41,066 nucleotides of DNA from a virus: the IMG/VR virus record IMGVR_UViG_3300038441_000589, positions 1 through 41,066 of that record; one strand, written 5' to 3'. A program made the position numbers and the translations under genes. Under the pieces are notes generated by a model. That model did no database searches, was not told the origin of the DNA, and saw nothing but the letters and a program-made list of their open reading frames with translations. Shown here piece by piece: positions 16,352 to 25,570 of the stretch; the stretch's first letter is position 1; the number at the start of each line of letters is the position of its first letter.

Positions 16352-17410
16352 TTAAACTTTGTTGGTAGCGAGCAGGTAATCTCTAATGCCCTGTTTGCCA
16401 CCTGATTTGACGATCTTGGTTTTGAGGTTGCGGACGGTCTGCTGCTCGCGGTTCGACTCTGGGGCCTGTCCGGGTTTAACCAGCTTTGGCGCAGTGCGAA
16501 CCTTGTTTTCAACGACCTTTTTCGACTCCTGCAGTCGGTCGTACAGCATGGCTTTGCGCAATGCAGCAACGTGAGCACTGCGAGCGATGGAATCCAGTTC
16601 ATGCGGCTCAAAACCTGCCTTGAGACCCCACTCTTTGATTTCCTTGCGCTCCTTCTCCGCAGCTTCTGCGCTCTTCCACTCGGGAATGACTTGCACGAGC
16701 TTTTCGCGCTCTGCCGCTAGAAACTCCTGCAATTGCGCTTGTCGCTGCTGCTGTTGCTGCTCGCGCTCGGCTTGAACGGTCTGCGCGGCCTGTTGAAGGC
16801 TGGCCTTGCGTGCATTCAGGTCGGTCAGCCGCGCCGAGTATTCGCCAGGGTTTTCAGCCCGCAGACGTTGCCAGTCGATCGATTGAAACTCGCGGGTAAG
16901 CTCCTGGTCAGCCATACCAATCAGCCTATCCAGATGCTCGACGCGAGCCGTAGCAGCCTGATCGACCTCAGCCATGCGCTGCTGTAGCGCCCGCTTTTGC
17001 TCTGCAACACTTCGTGATTCGTTATCGACATGCCCCCGGAGCTGGTAGGACTTGATGAGGTCATCGAACTTGGCAGTGCCGTCCTTGCCGTCGATCTTCG
17101 TTTTGATGACTGCATTGCCGTCGTCGTCAACGTCAAAAGCGGACTCATCAACACCGAAGAGCTTTGCAAGCTCGTTGGTTGTCATCTGCGGTTCGTCGAC
17201 CTCACCCGGTGCATCAACTTGCGGGTCGTCGTCGTCTTGCTCTGCAGGTTCCGCAGGGTTGGGCGACTCTTGCGGCGTATCGTCATTGCCGCTTTCATCT
17301 GCCCTTGCTTGCGGTTGTGGTTGTGCTGGGGCTTCCTCTGCAGCTAGGAAATTCTCCAGCCGCTCGGAGATACTTGCGCCGGCATCGCCGGTAGGGTTCT
17401 CAACGGGCAT
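16352..17410 (-). CDS. Capsid scaffolding protein
   Basis: A 352-residue protein directly upstream of the capsid gene. The N-terminus is acidic, with Pro/Glu/Asp-rich disorder (residues 20-90). A DELAKLFGV-like segment is followed by a DDDGNAVIKTKIDGK element, then long Gln/Glu/Arg/Ala coiled coils (residues 140-270) with a run of glutamines. The basic C-terminus (about residues 315-352) probably contacts capsid. This matches phage scaffolds that guide shell assembly and leave before DNA packaging. Confidence 0.82.
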   Translation of the reverse strand: MPVENPTGDAGASISERLENFLAAEEAPAQPQPQARADESGNDDTPQESPNPAEPAEQDDDDPQVDAPGEVDEPQMTTNELAKLFGVDESAFDVDDDGNAVIKTKIDGKDGTAKFDDLIKSYQLRGHVDNESRSVAEQKRALQQRMAEVDQAATARVEHLDRLIGMADQELTREFQSIDWQRLRAENPGEYSARLTDLNARKASLQQAAQTVQAEREQQQQQRQAQLQEFLAAEREKLVQVIPEWKSAEAAEKERKEIKEWGLKAGFEPHELDSIARSAHVAALRKAMLYDRLQESKKVVENKVRTAPKLVKPGQAPESNREQQTVRNLKTKIVKSGGKQGIRDYLLATNKV

Positions 17411-17421
17411 CTCACTACTCC

Positions 17422-17449
17422 AAAAAATGAAGCCCGCTCAATGGCGGGC
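17422..17449 (-). terminator. Intrinsic terminator before the scaffold gene
   Basis: Minus strand: GCCCGC pairs with GCGGGC around six bases, then TTCATTTTTT. It lies between the 95-residue gene and the scaffold gene inside the late operon. Confidence 0.7.
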
Positions 17450-17475
17450 CTCGGGTTGAAAATCGGTGTGGTTTT

Positions 17476-17763
17476 CTATCGGATAAAGCGGCGCAATCCG
17501 CGCGCCTTTTCCAACTCTTTGATCTGGATATCTGCAACCTCTCCGTCCTCTACCTTGCGCGTGACTTCACGCTTAACGGCCTGAAGCAGCTGCTTGGAAA
17601 TGATGATGCGCTGCGCCTTCACCGGATCGTCAGGACTGCAGGAAAGCGTGGCTTGATTCAGGTATTCATCCACCGCATCGAATGCTTCCTTAAACAAGGG
17701 ATTCTCAAGCAGTGCCCGCGCATCCTGTCCGCGCAACTTTCTATGTTCTGGTGTCTGTGTCAT
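17476..17763 (-). CDS. Small helical hypothetical protein (95 residues)
   Basis: A charged, probably all-helical protein (RKLRGQDARALLENPLFKEA, then KQLLQAVKREVTRKVEDGE). The start overlaps the previous stop by four bases (ATGA). Small helical proteins at this point before the scaffold are common in podovirus head modules, but I do not recognise a family. Confidence 0.7.
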   Translation of the reverse strand: MTQTPEHRKLRGQDARALLENPLFKEAFDAVDEYLNQATLSCSPDDPVKAQRIIISKQLLQAVKREVTRKVEDGEVADIQIKELEKARGLRRFIR

Positions 17764-18521
17764 AGGGCCATCAATAACAGTTCGATATCATCATCTTCCG
17801 GCGCGGCCTGCTGTTCCAACCACTTGATCAGCGGGCCAATCCGGTCCTCTTTAATCATCGTGCGTGCGCGCTTCTGTGCTTCCTTGTTGTCAGGGACTTG
17901 CTTCATCAATGCGCTGACGGAGTAAGTTGCTACGGGCTCCGGCTTGATCAACGCCCACTTGCGCGGCTTCGTGCTCTTCTTCGGCTCTGGCCCCTCTTCC
18001 TCGCGGATAGCCTCAAGAAAGTCTTGCGCCTCGCTCAGTGTGTCGAAGAAATGCAGCAGATCACCGCGACGGACATGGAAGCGCCGGCGACGGTGCGGGC
18101 GGCCAACGGCAGTGCCTTTTATCTGCCCTGCGATGCTGATCGTTTCTGCTGCCTCAGTCCATGACGCCACGCCGGTTACAGGAGGCGCGCCTTCTCCTAC
18201 CGTAATGTCTGAGGTCGTGGAGCCGCGCAGGACCGCATTAACGAGCAGCCGATAATCGAACTCGTAATAACCATCCGGCGCATCGGTGAACGACAGAGCG
18301 CCGGTTTCGTATGGTTTAAAGTTGCCGGCGCTCGGCTTCCTGGTGACCTGCCACAGCAGTTCCTTGTCTTCATCACCGGGCAGCAGGTCATTCAGCAGAG
18401 GGCTATCTTCTTCGCCGGTCAGCGCCAGAATTTCTGATCCGAGCACGCCACGGCCACCGCGCCCCCAATGGAATCGGTTCTCGCGGTTCGGGAGCTTCCC
18501 ACCGTATGCGAACGTTTTCAT
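17760..18521 (-). CDS. Virion-region hypothetical protein with one WTEAA repeat
   Basis: A 253-residue protein starting MKTFAYGGKLPNRENRFHWG. The first half is beta-like and includes one copy (residues 115-134) of a repeat, VTGVASWTEAAETISIAG, that occurs twice in the upstream gene. Residues 142-175 are basic, with an Arg run, and the C-terminus is helical with an acidic tail. It overlaps genes on both sides by four bases. The shared repeat suggests it works with, or recombined with, the upstream protein. Confidence 0.65.
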   Translation of the reverse strand: MKTFAYGGKLPNRENRFHWGRGGRGVLGSEILALTGEEDSPLLNDLLPGDEDKELLWQVTRKPSAGNFKPYETGALSFTDAPDGYYEFDYRLLVNAVLRGSTTSDITVGEGAPPVTGVASWTEAAETISIAGQIKGTAVGRPHRRRRFHVRRGDLLHFFDTLSEAQDFLEAIREEEGPEPKKSTKPRKWALIKPEPVATYSVSALMKQVPDNKEAQKRARTMIKEDRIGPLIKWLEQQAAPEDDDIELLLMAL

Positions 18522-18913
18522 TGCGCTTGGTACCTATCGATGCCGCGAATGGTGCCGTCTTCGTTGAAGCAGGCCACTATGTACCATTCGCCGAATTCAA
18601 GCGCCGCGTCACTGATGGCGAGCCGCCCGGTGCTCGCATCCGTCACTTGATCGGCCAGACTCAGAACCACCGTCCGATCGAGCGCAACAACCATCACGTT
18701 AGGAATCGTCTCGCTGGTAATCGCAGCCTCATCCACCCAATTTGCAAACGGATCGGTCGTGATCGTCGCCACGTCGCTGGCAACGTTGCCCGTCACAGAA
18801 ACCGTATCTGCCGCCTCGGTCCAGGCGATCGTTCCAATCACGCCGCTGATTTCAACCTCACCGGTTGCCGCAACGGTGTCGGCAGCTTCTGTCCAGGAGA
18901 TTGTGCCGGTTAC
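18120..18913 (-). repeat. Three copies of a WTEAA(D/E)T repeat across two genes
   Basis: A roughly 20-residue unit, consensus VTG-x2-(S/A)WTEAA(D/E)T-x4-G, is encoded at 18854-18913 and 18782-18841 (residues 228-247 and 252-271 of the 358-residue protein, period 24 residues) and at 18120-18179 (residues 115-134 of the 253-residue protein). The intervening sequence is unrelated. Confidence 0.7.
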
Positions 18914-19594
18914 GGCAGCAGGGGCATCAAGCAAACCGCGCAGATTATCGGCACCGGGCGCACATTCGGAATTTGGCTTCTGATCACTCCATATAACGAT
19001 GTCCTCGATGTCTTGCACGAGACTGTTTTGACCACCGACCAGCAGCCTATCAAGCGTAGTGTTTAGCGTTGCGTTATTTGCCGTCCAGTCTGGATCAGTG
19101 TTAAGCCGACCGACTTTTTCCTTCCAAACGTCGAGAACTTCGTTGCCAGAGCCGTTCGTACTGATCCGCAGAATGTACGTTGTCATGGCAGTGCCAAACG
19201 CACCTATCGGTATATTTGCAATCCCCGAGGATGCATATCGAGCGCGAATATTGCCCGTGCCGCTTTGGGTCAATCCGAAGTTGGTATTCGCGTCCCCGTT
19301 TTTGTACATCTGGACAAAAGGAACGAAACCGGTACCACCAGACGGCGCGGTTACAATCTTGAGCCGGATTGCAATCGTGAAGCCGCCGCTGGCATTTGCC
19401 ACGGTGATGGCCTTCGATATGCCTGTTGCAATCGAATCCGCGCCGGAGTTTCGCCAATTCGCAAGGCCGCTATCGCCGGTCACGATGCTCAGCGTGCCAC
19501 CGGTCAGGATGTCGCTGTTGTTCAGCTCATTGTGCGCAGTGGTATCGCCGAAATTTGGCTTCAAACGATAGATAATGTTGTCGGAGAACGCCAT
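18518..19594 (-). CDS. Lectin-like (LamG-type) virion protein with two WTEAA repeats
   Basis: A 358-residue protein. Residues 1-205 look like a concanavalin/LamG-type beta sandwich (GGFTIAIRLKI, FVPFVQMYKNGDANTNFGL, VQDIEDIVIWSDQ near its end). Two tandem repeats follow (residues 228-271), then a small beta domain ending EWYIVACFNEDGTIRGIDRY. Such folds bind sugars or other proteins on virion surfaces. Its location between portal and scaffold is unusual for a receptor-binding protein. The fold call is from pattern only. Confidence 0.55.
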   Translation of the reverse strand: MAFSDNIIYRLKPNFGDTTAHNELNNSDILTGGTLSIVTGDSGLANWRNSGADSIATGISKAITVANASGGFTIAIRLKIVTAPSGGTGFVPFVQMYKNGDANTNFGLTQSGTGNIRARYASSGIANIPIGAFGTAMTTYILRISTNGSGNEVLDVWKEKVGRLNTDPDWTANNATLNTTLDRLLVGGQNSLVQDIEDIVIWSDQKPNSECAPGADNLRGLLDAPAAVTGTISWTEAADTVAATGEVEISGVIGTIAWTEAADTVSVTGNVASDVATITTDPFANWVDEAAITSETIPNVMVVALDRTVVLSLADQVTDASTGRLAISDAALEFGEWYIVACFNEDGTIRGIDRYQAQ

Positions 19595-20737
19595 TTATGC
19601 ACACCTCAAGGCTTGCAAAGCACTTGTCCAATTTGCCAACGAAACAACAACATCCAAGGCGGGAATATATTGAACCCGGCCCCACCAGTTATTTGTAGGC
19701 GTATGCAGGGAATCGCCAGTCGGCGTGACTTGAGTAACGGAGAAATCCGATAGATCAACGCGGAAAATCGTGGAGGCGTTCGTGTATAGGTACACGACAT
19801 TTCTTGTCGTATCGTGAGCGCGGCCCCAACCTGGTTGCGTGCCGCTCATTGCGCTGGTGAGCGCAGATGCTCCCGATCCCGAAAGTGTGGCCGTGGTTTT
19901 GCTGCCACCACCAAGCGGGTAATACACGACGCCGCCAGATGCTCTACCAGCAAACCGAACCAATCGATTGTTGACCGCATCAACCACAAGCGCGGCGCCT
20001 TGACCTTCCGTGCCGGACAGATCAACTACATCGCTTGCCGTCTTGGTCGTGACATTGAAAATGCTTATTCGATTGTCCGTGTCCCAGACGTAGATATTCC
20101 CCGTTTCAGGATGCTGAGCAGAGGCGGTTTCCGATCCGGTTATTCTCGGCATCGGCCCATATTCCTCAGGCTCCCATTCGCGGCCTTCCATGGTGAAAGC
20201 ATCAATTGCCGTTGTCCGGACATCAGCAGAACCACCAAACGGAGCGCCGTTATATGCGAACCCCATGTTTCCATTCAGCCGGAGAAACTTGTCCTGTCCG
20301 TCTATGTTTGCGACGAACATGGCGTAGTAGGTGTGACGGCTGGTAGGCATGCCATCGGCGTAGTAGTTAGAGCCACCCAATACGTTTGCTGCCAAAGTGC
20401 GTTCTATCAGCAAATCCCAAGATGGTGAGTCGGCGGCTAGATCGGTATCGCCAATTTCATTCCCGCCATAGCCATCATGCCCGCCGCCGTGGATGCCAAA
20501 CCTCGTTCTATATCGAAAACCGCCACACCACGCATTTACCATATCCCGTTGGTTTCCCATCGATCCAGAAACAGCCGGAACAAGACCGGCTGCGGAACTT
20601 GGAGCAGTTCCCGAAATGGTGATGAGCTGGTGAGGCGCAGCGCCAGCAAGCCACGCTGGTGGTGGCGGCGAAGGCGGCAACATCCCCGCGGACAGCGCCC
20701 CGCCGCTCGGAATAACGTAGTGATCAGCTACCGGCAT
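19595..20737 (-). CDS. Kelch/galactose-oxidase-like beta-propeller protein
   Basis: A 380-residue protein beginning with a Pro-rich segment, then propeller-like blades: WCGGFRYRTRFGIHGGGHDGYGGNE, then SRHTYYAMFV, HPETGNIYVWDTDNRISIFN, VDAVNNRLVRFAGR, HDTTRNVVYLYTNASTIFRVD and WWGRVQYIPALDVVVSL. Similar phage proteins are annotated as kelch-like. It abuts the lectin-like gene within one base. It may be a head or tail appendage that binds glycans; enzyme activity is not supported because no metal-binding residues are evident. Confidence 0.65.
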   Translation of the reverse strand: MPVADHYVIPSGGALSAGMLPPSPPPPAWLAGAAPHQLITISGTAPSSAAGLVPAVSGSMGNQRDMVNAWCGGFRYRTRFGIHGGGHDGYGGNEIGDTDLAADSPSWDLLIERTLAANVLGGSNYYADGMPTSRHTYYAMFVANIDGQDKFLRLNGNMGFAYNGAPFGGSADVRTTAIDAFTMEGREWEPEEYGPMPRITGSETASAQHPETGNIYVWDTDNRISIFNVTTKTASDVVDLSGTEGQGAALVVDAVNNRLVRFAGRASGGVVYYPLGGGSKTTATLSGSGASALTSAMSGTQPGWGRAHDTTRNVVYLYTNASTIFRVDLSDFSVTQVTPTGDSLHTPTNNWWGRVQYIPALDVVVSLANWTSALQALRCA

Positions 20738-20741
20738 GTCG

Positions 20742-21137
20742 TTACGTGTTGCCGTCCGTGATCGTGAAATCGGTGATGCTTACGTCACCGCCCGATGTGA
20801 TCGAGGTCGTGTTGAGGATGACATTGGCGGCAGATGTCCCGACTGTCACATCGATGCAGGCCGTCGTTCCGTCTGCTTTGAGGATGCGGCCCCAGGTTGC
20901 CGTGCCACTAGCAAGGCCGGTTACATCGGCGGGAAGTGTCACGTCCTGCACCCCATTGTCTGCAGCAGGCGCAAACGGGCTTCCAAGGGTGAATTCCGCG
21001 AGCTTGGTTTGCGTCGAGATTGCACCGCCGCCCGAAGGCTTTGTGCCGTTATAGATGCGCAGTAGCCCCGCGTTGCCAATAATCGTCGCGTTCGCGTCCA
21101 ACTTCGCATTGCGCATTTCTTCTGAGTACCAAGGCAT
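20742..21137 (-). CDS. Small beta-rich phage structural protein (131 residues)
   Basis: The sequence starts MPWYSEEMRNAKLDANATII and continues with GLLRIYNGTKPSGGG, FTLGSPFAPAADNG, GTATWGRILKADGTT and NLNTTSI-like motifs. I recognise this as a frequent small phage protein whose function is unknown, often found among head or neck genes. A ribosome binding site (GGGAG) precedes ATG 21137, just after the terminator that follows the portal gene. Confidence 0.65.
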   Translation of the reverse strand: MPWYSEEMRNAKLDANATIIGNAGLLRIYNGTKPSGGGAISTQTKLAEFTLGSPFAPAADNGVQDVTLPADVTGLASGTATWGRILKADGTTACIDVTVGTSAANVILNTTSITSGGDVSITDFTITDGNT

Positions 21138-21155
21138 GTTTGCTCCCTACAAATG

Positions 21156-21177
21156 AAAACGGCACCCGAAGGTGCCG
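21156..21177 (-). terminator. Intrinsic terminator after the portal gene
   Basis: Minus strand: CGGCACC pairs with GGTGCCG around a TTCG tetraloop and runs into TTTTCATTTG. It is a compact, convincing terminator between portal and the next virion gene. Confidence 0.78.
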
Positions 21178-21196
21178 ACTGTGGTGTGTTTAAGGT

Positions 21197-23500
21197 TTAT
21201 CCGAGTCCGGTTGCCCTGCCGCTCTGATCGCGGACCACAGGACGCCCATTGACGTGCGTAACGCGCCCGTCTGGACCGCGCTGCAACTGGATTTGTCGCG
21301 GGCCGGCCATCATCTGCTTGATTTCGTCGTGACGTTGGCTCAATACCTGCTGCTGCTCGAACATCTGCTGCAGGCCGGTGTTGACCTCGGCCATCAGGTC
21401 GGCAAGGGTCTGCCTCGGGCGGAGGTTGCCATCGTCGCCGTACTCTGTCGGGCTGTCCGGGCTGATGTTTTGGTTGAGCGTGAGCGAGGTTTGCTTGAGC
21501 GATGTCTTTGCCTGCATTTCGGCCTCGGCCAGCTTCGTCCGCTGCTCCATTTCGGTTTGCCAGCGGTCGAACTCCAACTGCTTTTCTTGCTTCTGCATCT
21601 CGACGTTTGCATCGAGTTGCGCCTTTTGCAGCGTGACTTGCCCCTTTGCCTGCTCGACCTCGACCATAGGATTCGGCGGCGGCTTGCGGTTCGCCATCAT
21701 CTGCTGGAACTCTGGGCTGTCGGGCGACATGGCATACTTCTCTGGCATATCGAAACCGAGCGTGTTGCAGATGTCTTCGAACATCTCGAACGCCTGTTTC
21801 GGGCCGACCAAGTTCATCGCGGCAAGTTTGTCTTGCAGTCCGGACAGCAGTAGCAGCTTCTGGCGCTTCTCTTCCTCGTTGCCGGTGCCAAGGCCGACAC
21901 GCGCCGTCAAATCGGTACGCTCGCGCCATTCCTGCGGATTCACCGGCACCCAATTGCCCCGCATCTTGACGACGCGCGCCTTGTCCTGGTGCTGGATCAG
22001 CAGCGCATGTACTTGGAGCATGAGTTCCTTGATGCCTGTTTCCGCGATCAACCGAACGATCATTTCGATTTTCTGTGTAGCGCGGTTCAGGTTTTCAAGG
22101 AAAGCGCCCTTCGTGCTCTGCTTCAGAATGTCAGGATCAAGTCCGGTCGAGGCGCGGGAAATACCTGTGCGGCTTTCCTTCACGCCGTTGAAGAAGTCCA
22201 CCACCGGCAGGATTTGGTCAACGATCGGCGTCGTAATCAGCGGCATAACGGCGTCACCAACCGGCCCCTCACCCTTGATGCGCTTGATCCCACCCGGCAG
22301 GGACTGCATGAAGTCCACCAGATTGGCGCGCTCGTTGACCATGATCTGCTGATTGTTGGTCAGATAGATGTTGTCGAGCAGTTGCCGCAGCAGGACGGTC
22401 TTGATTTCCTGCAGGTCGGCCAGCTCATCATCGAGCGATTCACCAACGTGTCGATGCGGCATGCGTTTCGCCACAAATCCGGTCATCGGCATTGCCGTCA
22501 ATGTTTCGTTCCACTCTTCACCGGGCGGCAACTTGTCCGCGACGGTCACCACCTTGCGCAGCTCTGCAATGCCGTCACCATCCCAATCGACGCGCAAATA
22601 AGCCTCGCAATACTCGATTTCATCCATGGAGCGATCGACAATCGCGGCGCCCGATACATCGCGCTCATCAGATACAGAATCCCGCGCTATCGTCTCTTGT
22701 GTATTGTCCGCCTCGTTGTATGCCGGCAAGCTATAGGCGAAATCGGCGTCCATGCCCATCTCGATAAGCTCGGAACGGGTCTTGCGGGTCACATGCTCGT
22801 TGAATGGTGAGCCTTGGAGCGATCCTCGGCATTTCTTGGATATCCGCACCTCTTCCGCTGGAACCGCCTCGATGCACACCTTGCCCGTTTTGCGCTTGAT
22901 CTGCAGTTTGATGTCGAAGACTTCCAGCGGGACTTCTCCCATCGGCCCGGCCACCATCGCCATGCTTGGCGTAGCTGCTTTTACATCAACTTCCGCGCCA
23001 TCGGCCTGCAGCTCCGTCATGAGTCGCGTGATGTCATCCATCGTCAGGCCGGAATACTCCTCGTCGCTGATCTTTGTTGACTCATCCCAATAGTGCTTCA
23101 CGTAGCCATTGCGCAGCAGCAGCGTGTCCTTGATAGCGTCGTGCAGGATCATGAAGCCCGGATTGTCTTTCATGATCACTTGGTTGGTGTAATCCGACTC
23201 CTGCTGTGCAAGCTCCTCATCCTCGGGACCAACAGGATCAAACTCGCCCAGGCTTCCGGACTGCACAAACACGCGCATGATCGCCGGCATAGCCCAATCC
23301 ACGGCCTCGGCAAGATCGCGGCTCACAACCTGCGAGCGGCCTTCCTGCTCGTTGCCGTAGGGCCGGCCATGGTAGTGATCCATGGCGCGAGCACGATCGT
23401 TCGACAGGTCGCCATCCTCGGCGCCCAGCGAATCACGCCTGTGCGATCGGATGATCGACAGCAGATCGTTGCTTGTGAGCTTTTGAACGGTCTTTTTCAC
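21197..23500 (-). CDS. Portal protein
   Basis: A 767-residue portal that should form the dodecameric DNA gateway. Features include an early WAMPAIMRVF segment, KHYWDES, DWDGDGIAELRKVV, NRATQKIEMIVRLIAETGIKELMLQ and a long Gln/Lys/Glu helical C-terminal part (about residues 600-720), like the C-terminal barrel/coiled region of P22-type portals. The sequence type is that of portals next to SU10-like capsids. It starts four bases inside the end of the Ala/Glu-rich gene that follows large terminase. Confidence 0.87.
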   Translation of the reverse strand: MKKTVQKLTSNDLLSIIRSHRRDSLGAEDGDLSNDRARAMDHYHGRPYGNEQEGRSQVVSRDLAEAVDWAMPAIMRVFVQSGSLGEFDPVGPEDEELAQQESDYTNQVIMKDNPGFMILHDAIKDTLLLRNGYVKHYWDESTKISDEEYSGLTMDDITRLMTELQADGAEVDVKAATPSMAMVAGPMGEVPLEVFDIKLQIKRKTGKVCIEAVPAEEVRISKKCRGSLQGSPFNEHVTRKTRSELIEMGMDADFAYSLPAYNEADNTQETIARDSVSDERDVSGAAIVDRSMDEIEYCEAYLRVDWDGDGIAELRKVVTVADKLPPGEEWNETLTAMPMTGFVAKRMPHRHVGESLDDELADLQEIKTVLLRQLLDNIYLTNNQQIMVNERANLVDFMQSLPGGIKRIKGEGPVGDAVMPLITTPIVDQILPVVDFFNGVKESRTGISRASTGLDPDILKQSTKGAFLENLNRATQKIEMIVRLIAETGIKELMLQVHALLIQHQDKARVVKMRGNWVPVNPQEWRERTDLTARVGLGTGNEEEKRQKLLLLSGLQDKLAAMNLVGPKQAFEMFEDICNTLGFDMPEKYAMSPDSPEFQQMMANRKPPPNPMVEVEQAKGQVTLQKAQLDANVEMQKQEKQLEFDRWQTEMEQRTKLAEAEMQAKTSLKQTSLTLNQNISPDSPTEYGDDGNLRPRQTLADLMAEVNTGLQQMFEQQQVLSQRHDEIKQMMAGPRQIQLQRGPDGRVTHVNGRPVVRDQSGRATGLG

Positions 23501-23859
23501 AGGTATTTCTCGAAGCCGTCAGCAGGGAGCGAGAGGGAACCGAGATAGTCTTGATAGCCGTGATGAATCAGCGCGGCCTTGATGCGTGTGACGCGATCGA
23601 CTAGCGGCAAGCTGATGGACTGGCCGTCCCAAATGCGCAGCGCGAGTGCGTTCATCGTTGCGGCGGCTGATTCTTCGGCCTCGCGGCGAGCGGCTTCCTT
23701 GGCCTTTGCTTCGGCCTCGGCCTGCTCCTGCGCTGCGCGTTCCTCTTCGGCCTTTTTCGCTGCCTCGGCTTGCGCAGCAACTACGGCCGCATCAGCTTCC
23801 GGTTGCGCAACCACCTCTTGCGCCGGCTGCTCTTCGACCTTCTTTTTGCCCTTGGTCAT
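23497..23859 (-). CDS. Ala/Glu-rich coiled-coil protein between terminase and portal
   Basis: A 120-residue protein. Residues 1-65 are a low-complexity Ala/Glu/Lys/Gln coiled coil; residues 66-120 form a compact segment (MNALALRIWDGQSISLPLVD, then YQDYLGSLSLPADGFEKYL). It overlaps large terminase and portal by four bases each. It could be a packaging or connector accessory protein, but there is no recognised domain. Its composition gives long false frames on the opposite strand. Confidence 0.65.
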   Translation of the reverse strand: MTKGKKKVEEQPAQEVVAQPEADAAVVAAQAEAAKKAEEERAAQEQAEAEAKAKEAARREAEESAAATMNALALRIWDGQSISLPLVDRVTRIKAALIHHGYQDYLGSLSLPADGFEKYL

Positions 23860-25268
23860 ACGATTCCTCTGTTGTTGATTGGAACTGGTTTATCCCATCC
23901 AGCCGGCTTGTTTGTTCCGGCTCTGTCACTTGCAAATGTCAGCAACCACGCATCGGCCAGATTGGGACTCTTCACGCCGCGCGCTTTCATCTCATCCTTG
24001 CCTTCGACCTTGATCAGCCCGTTCGACATCACCTTGTAGGTTGGCGTTGTTAGCTCGCCTATCAACTCGTCGTCGTCACACAGATGACAGTCCATCGATT
24101 CAAGCCACTCGCGGCCCTTCCACCACAGTTCATCGCGCAATCGGGAGAACTGTCGTTCGCCAGCATTCACCGCTGCAGCCTCGGCAACGTTGACGCCATA
24201 AACCGGCAGGTTGAGTTCCGTCAGGCGGTCCACCACGCCAGCGCCAATGCCGATCACATCGATGTTGATCGAGGCGGGCCGCTTCTTCTCTGGCGTTGCA
24301 TCCCACTCAGCCTTAATCAATCCGGCTGTCTGCATCGTGTCCTTGCCGTACCATTCGCGGGCTTTTTCAATCTGGTGATTACCCTGACGCTTCGCCAGCG
24401 CGGTAGAGTCATCGCCGAAGCGCGCCACATCCAGCCCCCAGATGATCGGAGCCTTGGCATTCAATGCCACCTCGCGAATCTTCGCGGCCTCGCACAATTC
24501 GAGCGAAATAACGCCGTCAACAGCGGCTGCAAAATCGCCTCTCACACGGACCTTGTAGATGGATGATTCGACGCCATACTTTTTCCTCATGCTTGCAACG
24601 TAGGCTTTCGACACGCGCTTGCATGTCTCGCCGTTTACATGGAGCGCCCCCCATTCAGCACGCATCTTGTGATGACTGTCGAAGAAGTAGCCGCTTTGCC
24701 GCGTGGGGTTTGCAGCCATGACCACAAAAGCGCCGTCCGTCGATAAGGCGCCCTCGGCAACCTCGAACACGTTGTCTGAGACGCCCGATGCTTCATCAAT
24801 CAGGAACAGGATGTTTTCAGAGTGGAAGCCTTGCAGCGCTTCCGGCTTTTCCGGCCTGGATGTTCGAGCAACCGCGAATGATTCACTTGGGTTCGACTTC
24901 AACTTGAATGAACCCGCCGACCATTCAAATTCACTACCAAGCGCCGGCAAGTTATCCGACAGAATGCGATGCCACTTCGCTAGCTCTGCCCACAGCACGT
25001 CTTCCAACTGGTGGCCCGTCGGCGCAGTCGCAGGCACCTTGCACGGGAAATAGCAGATGCAGAACCACAGAATGCACCACGCCATGAACGTGGACTTGCC
25101 AACGCCGTGGCCGGATCGGATGGACAGCTTGCGGCGCTCGACAAGTATCTTGCTCGCCGTCCATTGCCATTCATCTGGCTCAGCCCTCAGCGCTTCCTTT
25201 GCAAACTGTGCCGGTCCACCTTCACGCCAGCGTTTAATGGCCTTTTGCGTCGGCGTCAGCGGCTTCAT
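23856..25268 (-). CDS. terL: Terminase large subunit
   Basis: A 470-residue packaging motor. The N-terminal ATPase has Walker A SGHGVGKST (residues 52-60) and Walker B ILFLIDEA (Asp158, Glu159), followed by the coupling motif AANPTR near residue 186. The C-terminal RNase-H-like nuclease has its expected acids in IIWGLDVARFGDD (Asp280), INIDVIGIGAG (Asp337) and SPNLADAWLL (Asp439). It overlaps the small subunit by 35 bases and the next gene by four. Packaging by a headful mechanism is likely but not shown. Confidence 0.95.
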   Translation of the reverse strand: MKPLTPTQKAIKRWREGGPAQFAKEALRAEPDEWQWTASKILVERRKLSIRSGHGVGKSTFMAWCILWFCICYFPCKVPATAPTGHQLEDVLWAELAKWHRILSDNLPALGSEFEWSAGSFKLKSNPSESFAVARTSRPEKPEALQGFHSENILFLIDEASGVSDNVFEVAEGALSTDGAFVVMAANPTRQSGYFFDSHHKMRAEWGALHVNGETCKRVSKAYVASMRKKYGVESSIYKVRVRGDFAAAVDGVISLELCEAAKIREVALNAKAPIIWGLDVARFGDDSTALAKRQGNHQIEKAREWYGKDTMQTAGLIKAEWDATPEKKRPASINIDVIGIGAGVVDRLTELNLPVYGVNVAEAAAVNAGERQFSRLRDELWWKGREWLESMDCHLCDDDELIGELTTPTYKVMSNGLIKVEGKDEMKARGVKSPNLADAWLLTFASDRAGTNKPAGWDKPVPINNRGIV

Positions 25269-25569
25269 TCAGCTCGTTCAACTCTTCAGCCAACGTTCGC
25301 GTGGTGACGTTTGCATTCATCTCCACCGCCGACAGCTTCGGATGCACATACGGCGCCGCAGCCTTTGCCGCCTCGAATCTCATCGCATGGAATGCAATCT
25401 TCTGCGCCGGATCGGCACCATCCGGGCATGCTTCATCCCGCATGATTTGCAACATGAATTCGAGCGGCGTCAGACCTTCACTGGCAGCCCTGTCCGCGAT
25501 CTCTCGCGTTCTCGTATTGGCGCTGCCTGCCCTGCGGCCTGCGCCATCGCGCTTTCCACCACGAGGCAT
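25234..25569 (-). CDS. terS: Terminase small subunit
   Basis: A 111-residue DNA-binding subunit that should select the packaging site. The basic start MPRGGKRDGAGRRAGSANTR is typical of phage small terminases, followed by helices including LTPLEFMLQIMRDEACPDGA and AKAAAPYVHPKLSAVE. I place the start at ATG 25569; the open frame continues upstream through a terminator and is not coding there. Three 10-base direct repeats lie immediately upstream of the start. Confidence 0.88.
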   Translation of the reverse strand: MPRGGKRDGAGRRAGSANTRTREIADRAASEGLTPLEFMLQIMRDEACPDGADPAQKIAFHAMRFEAAKAAAPYVHPKLSAVEMNANVTTRTLAEELNELNEAADADAKGH

Positions 25570-25570
25570 T

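Noticed and set aside
11098-21137. A diversity-generating retroelement acting on a fibre gene, as in the Bordetella phage BPP-1
   Set aside because: No reverse transcriptase motif is present in any frame and I saw no template/variable repeat pair; the repeats found are short protein repeats.
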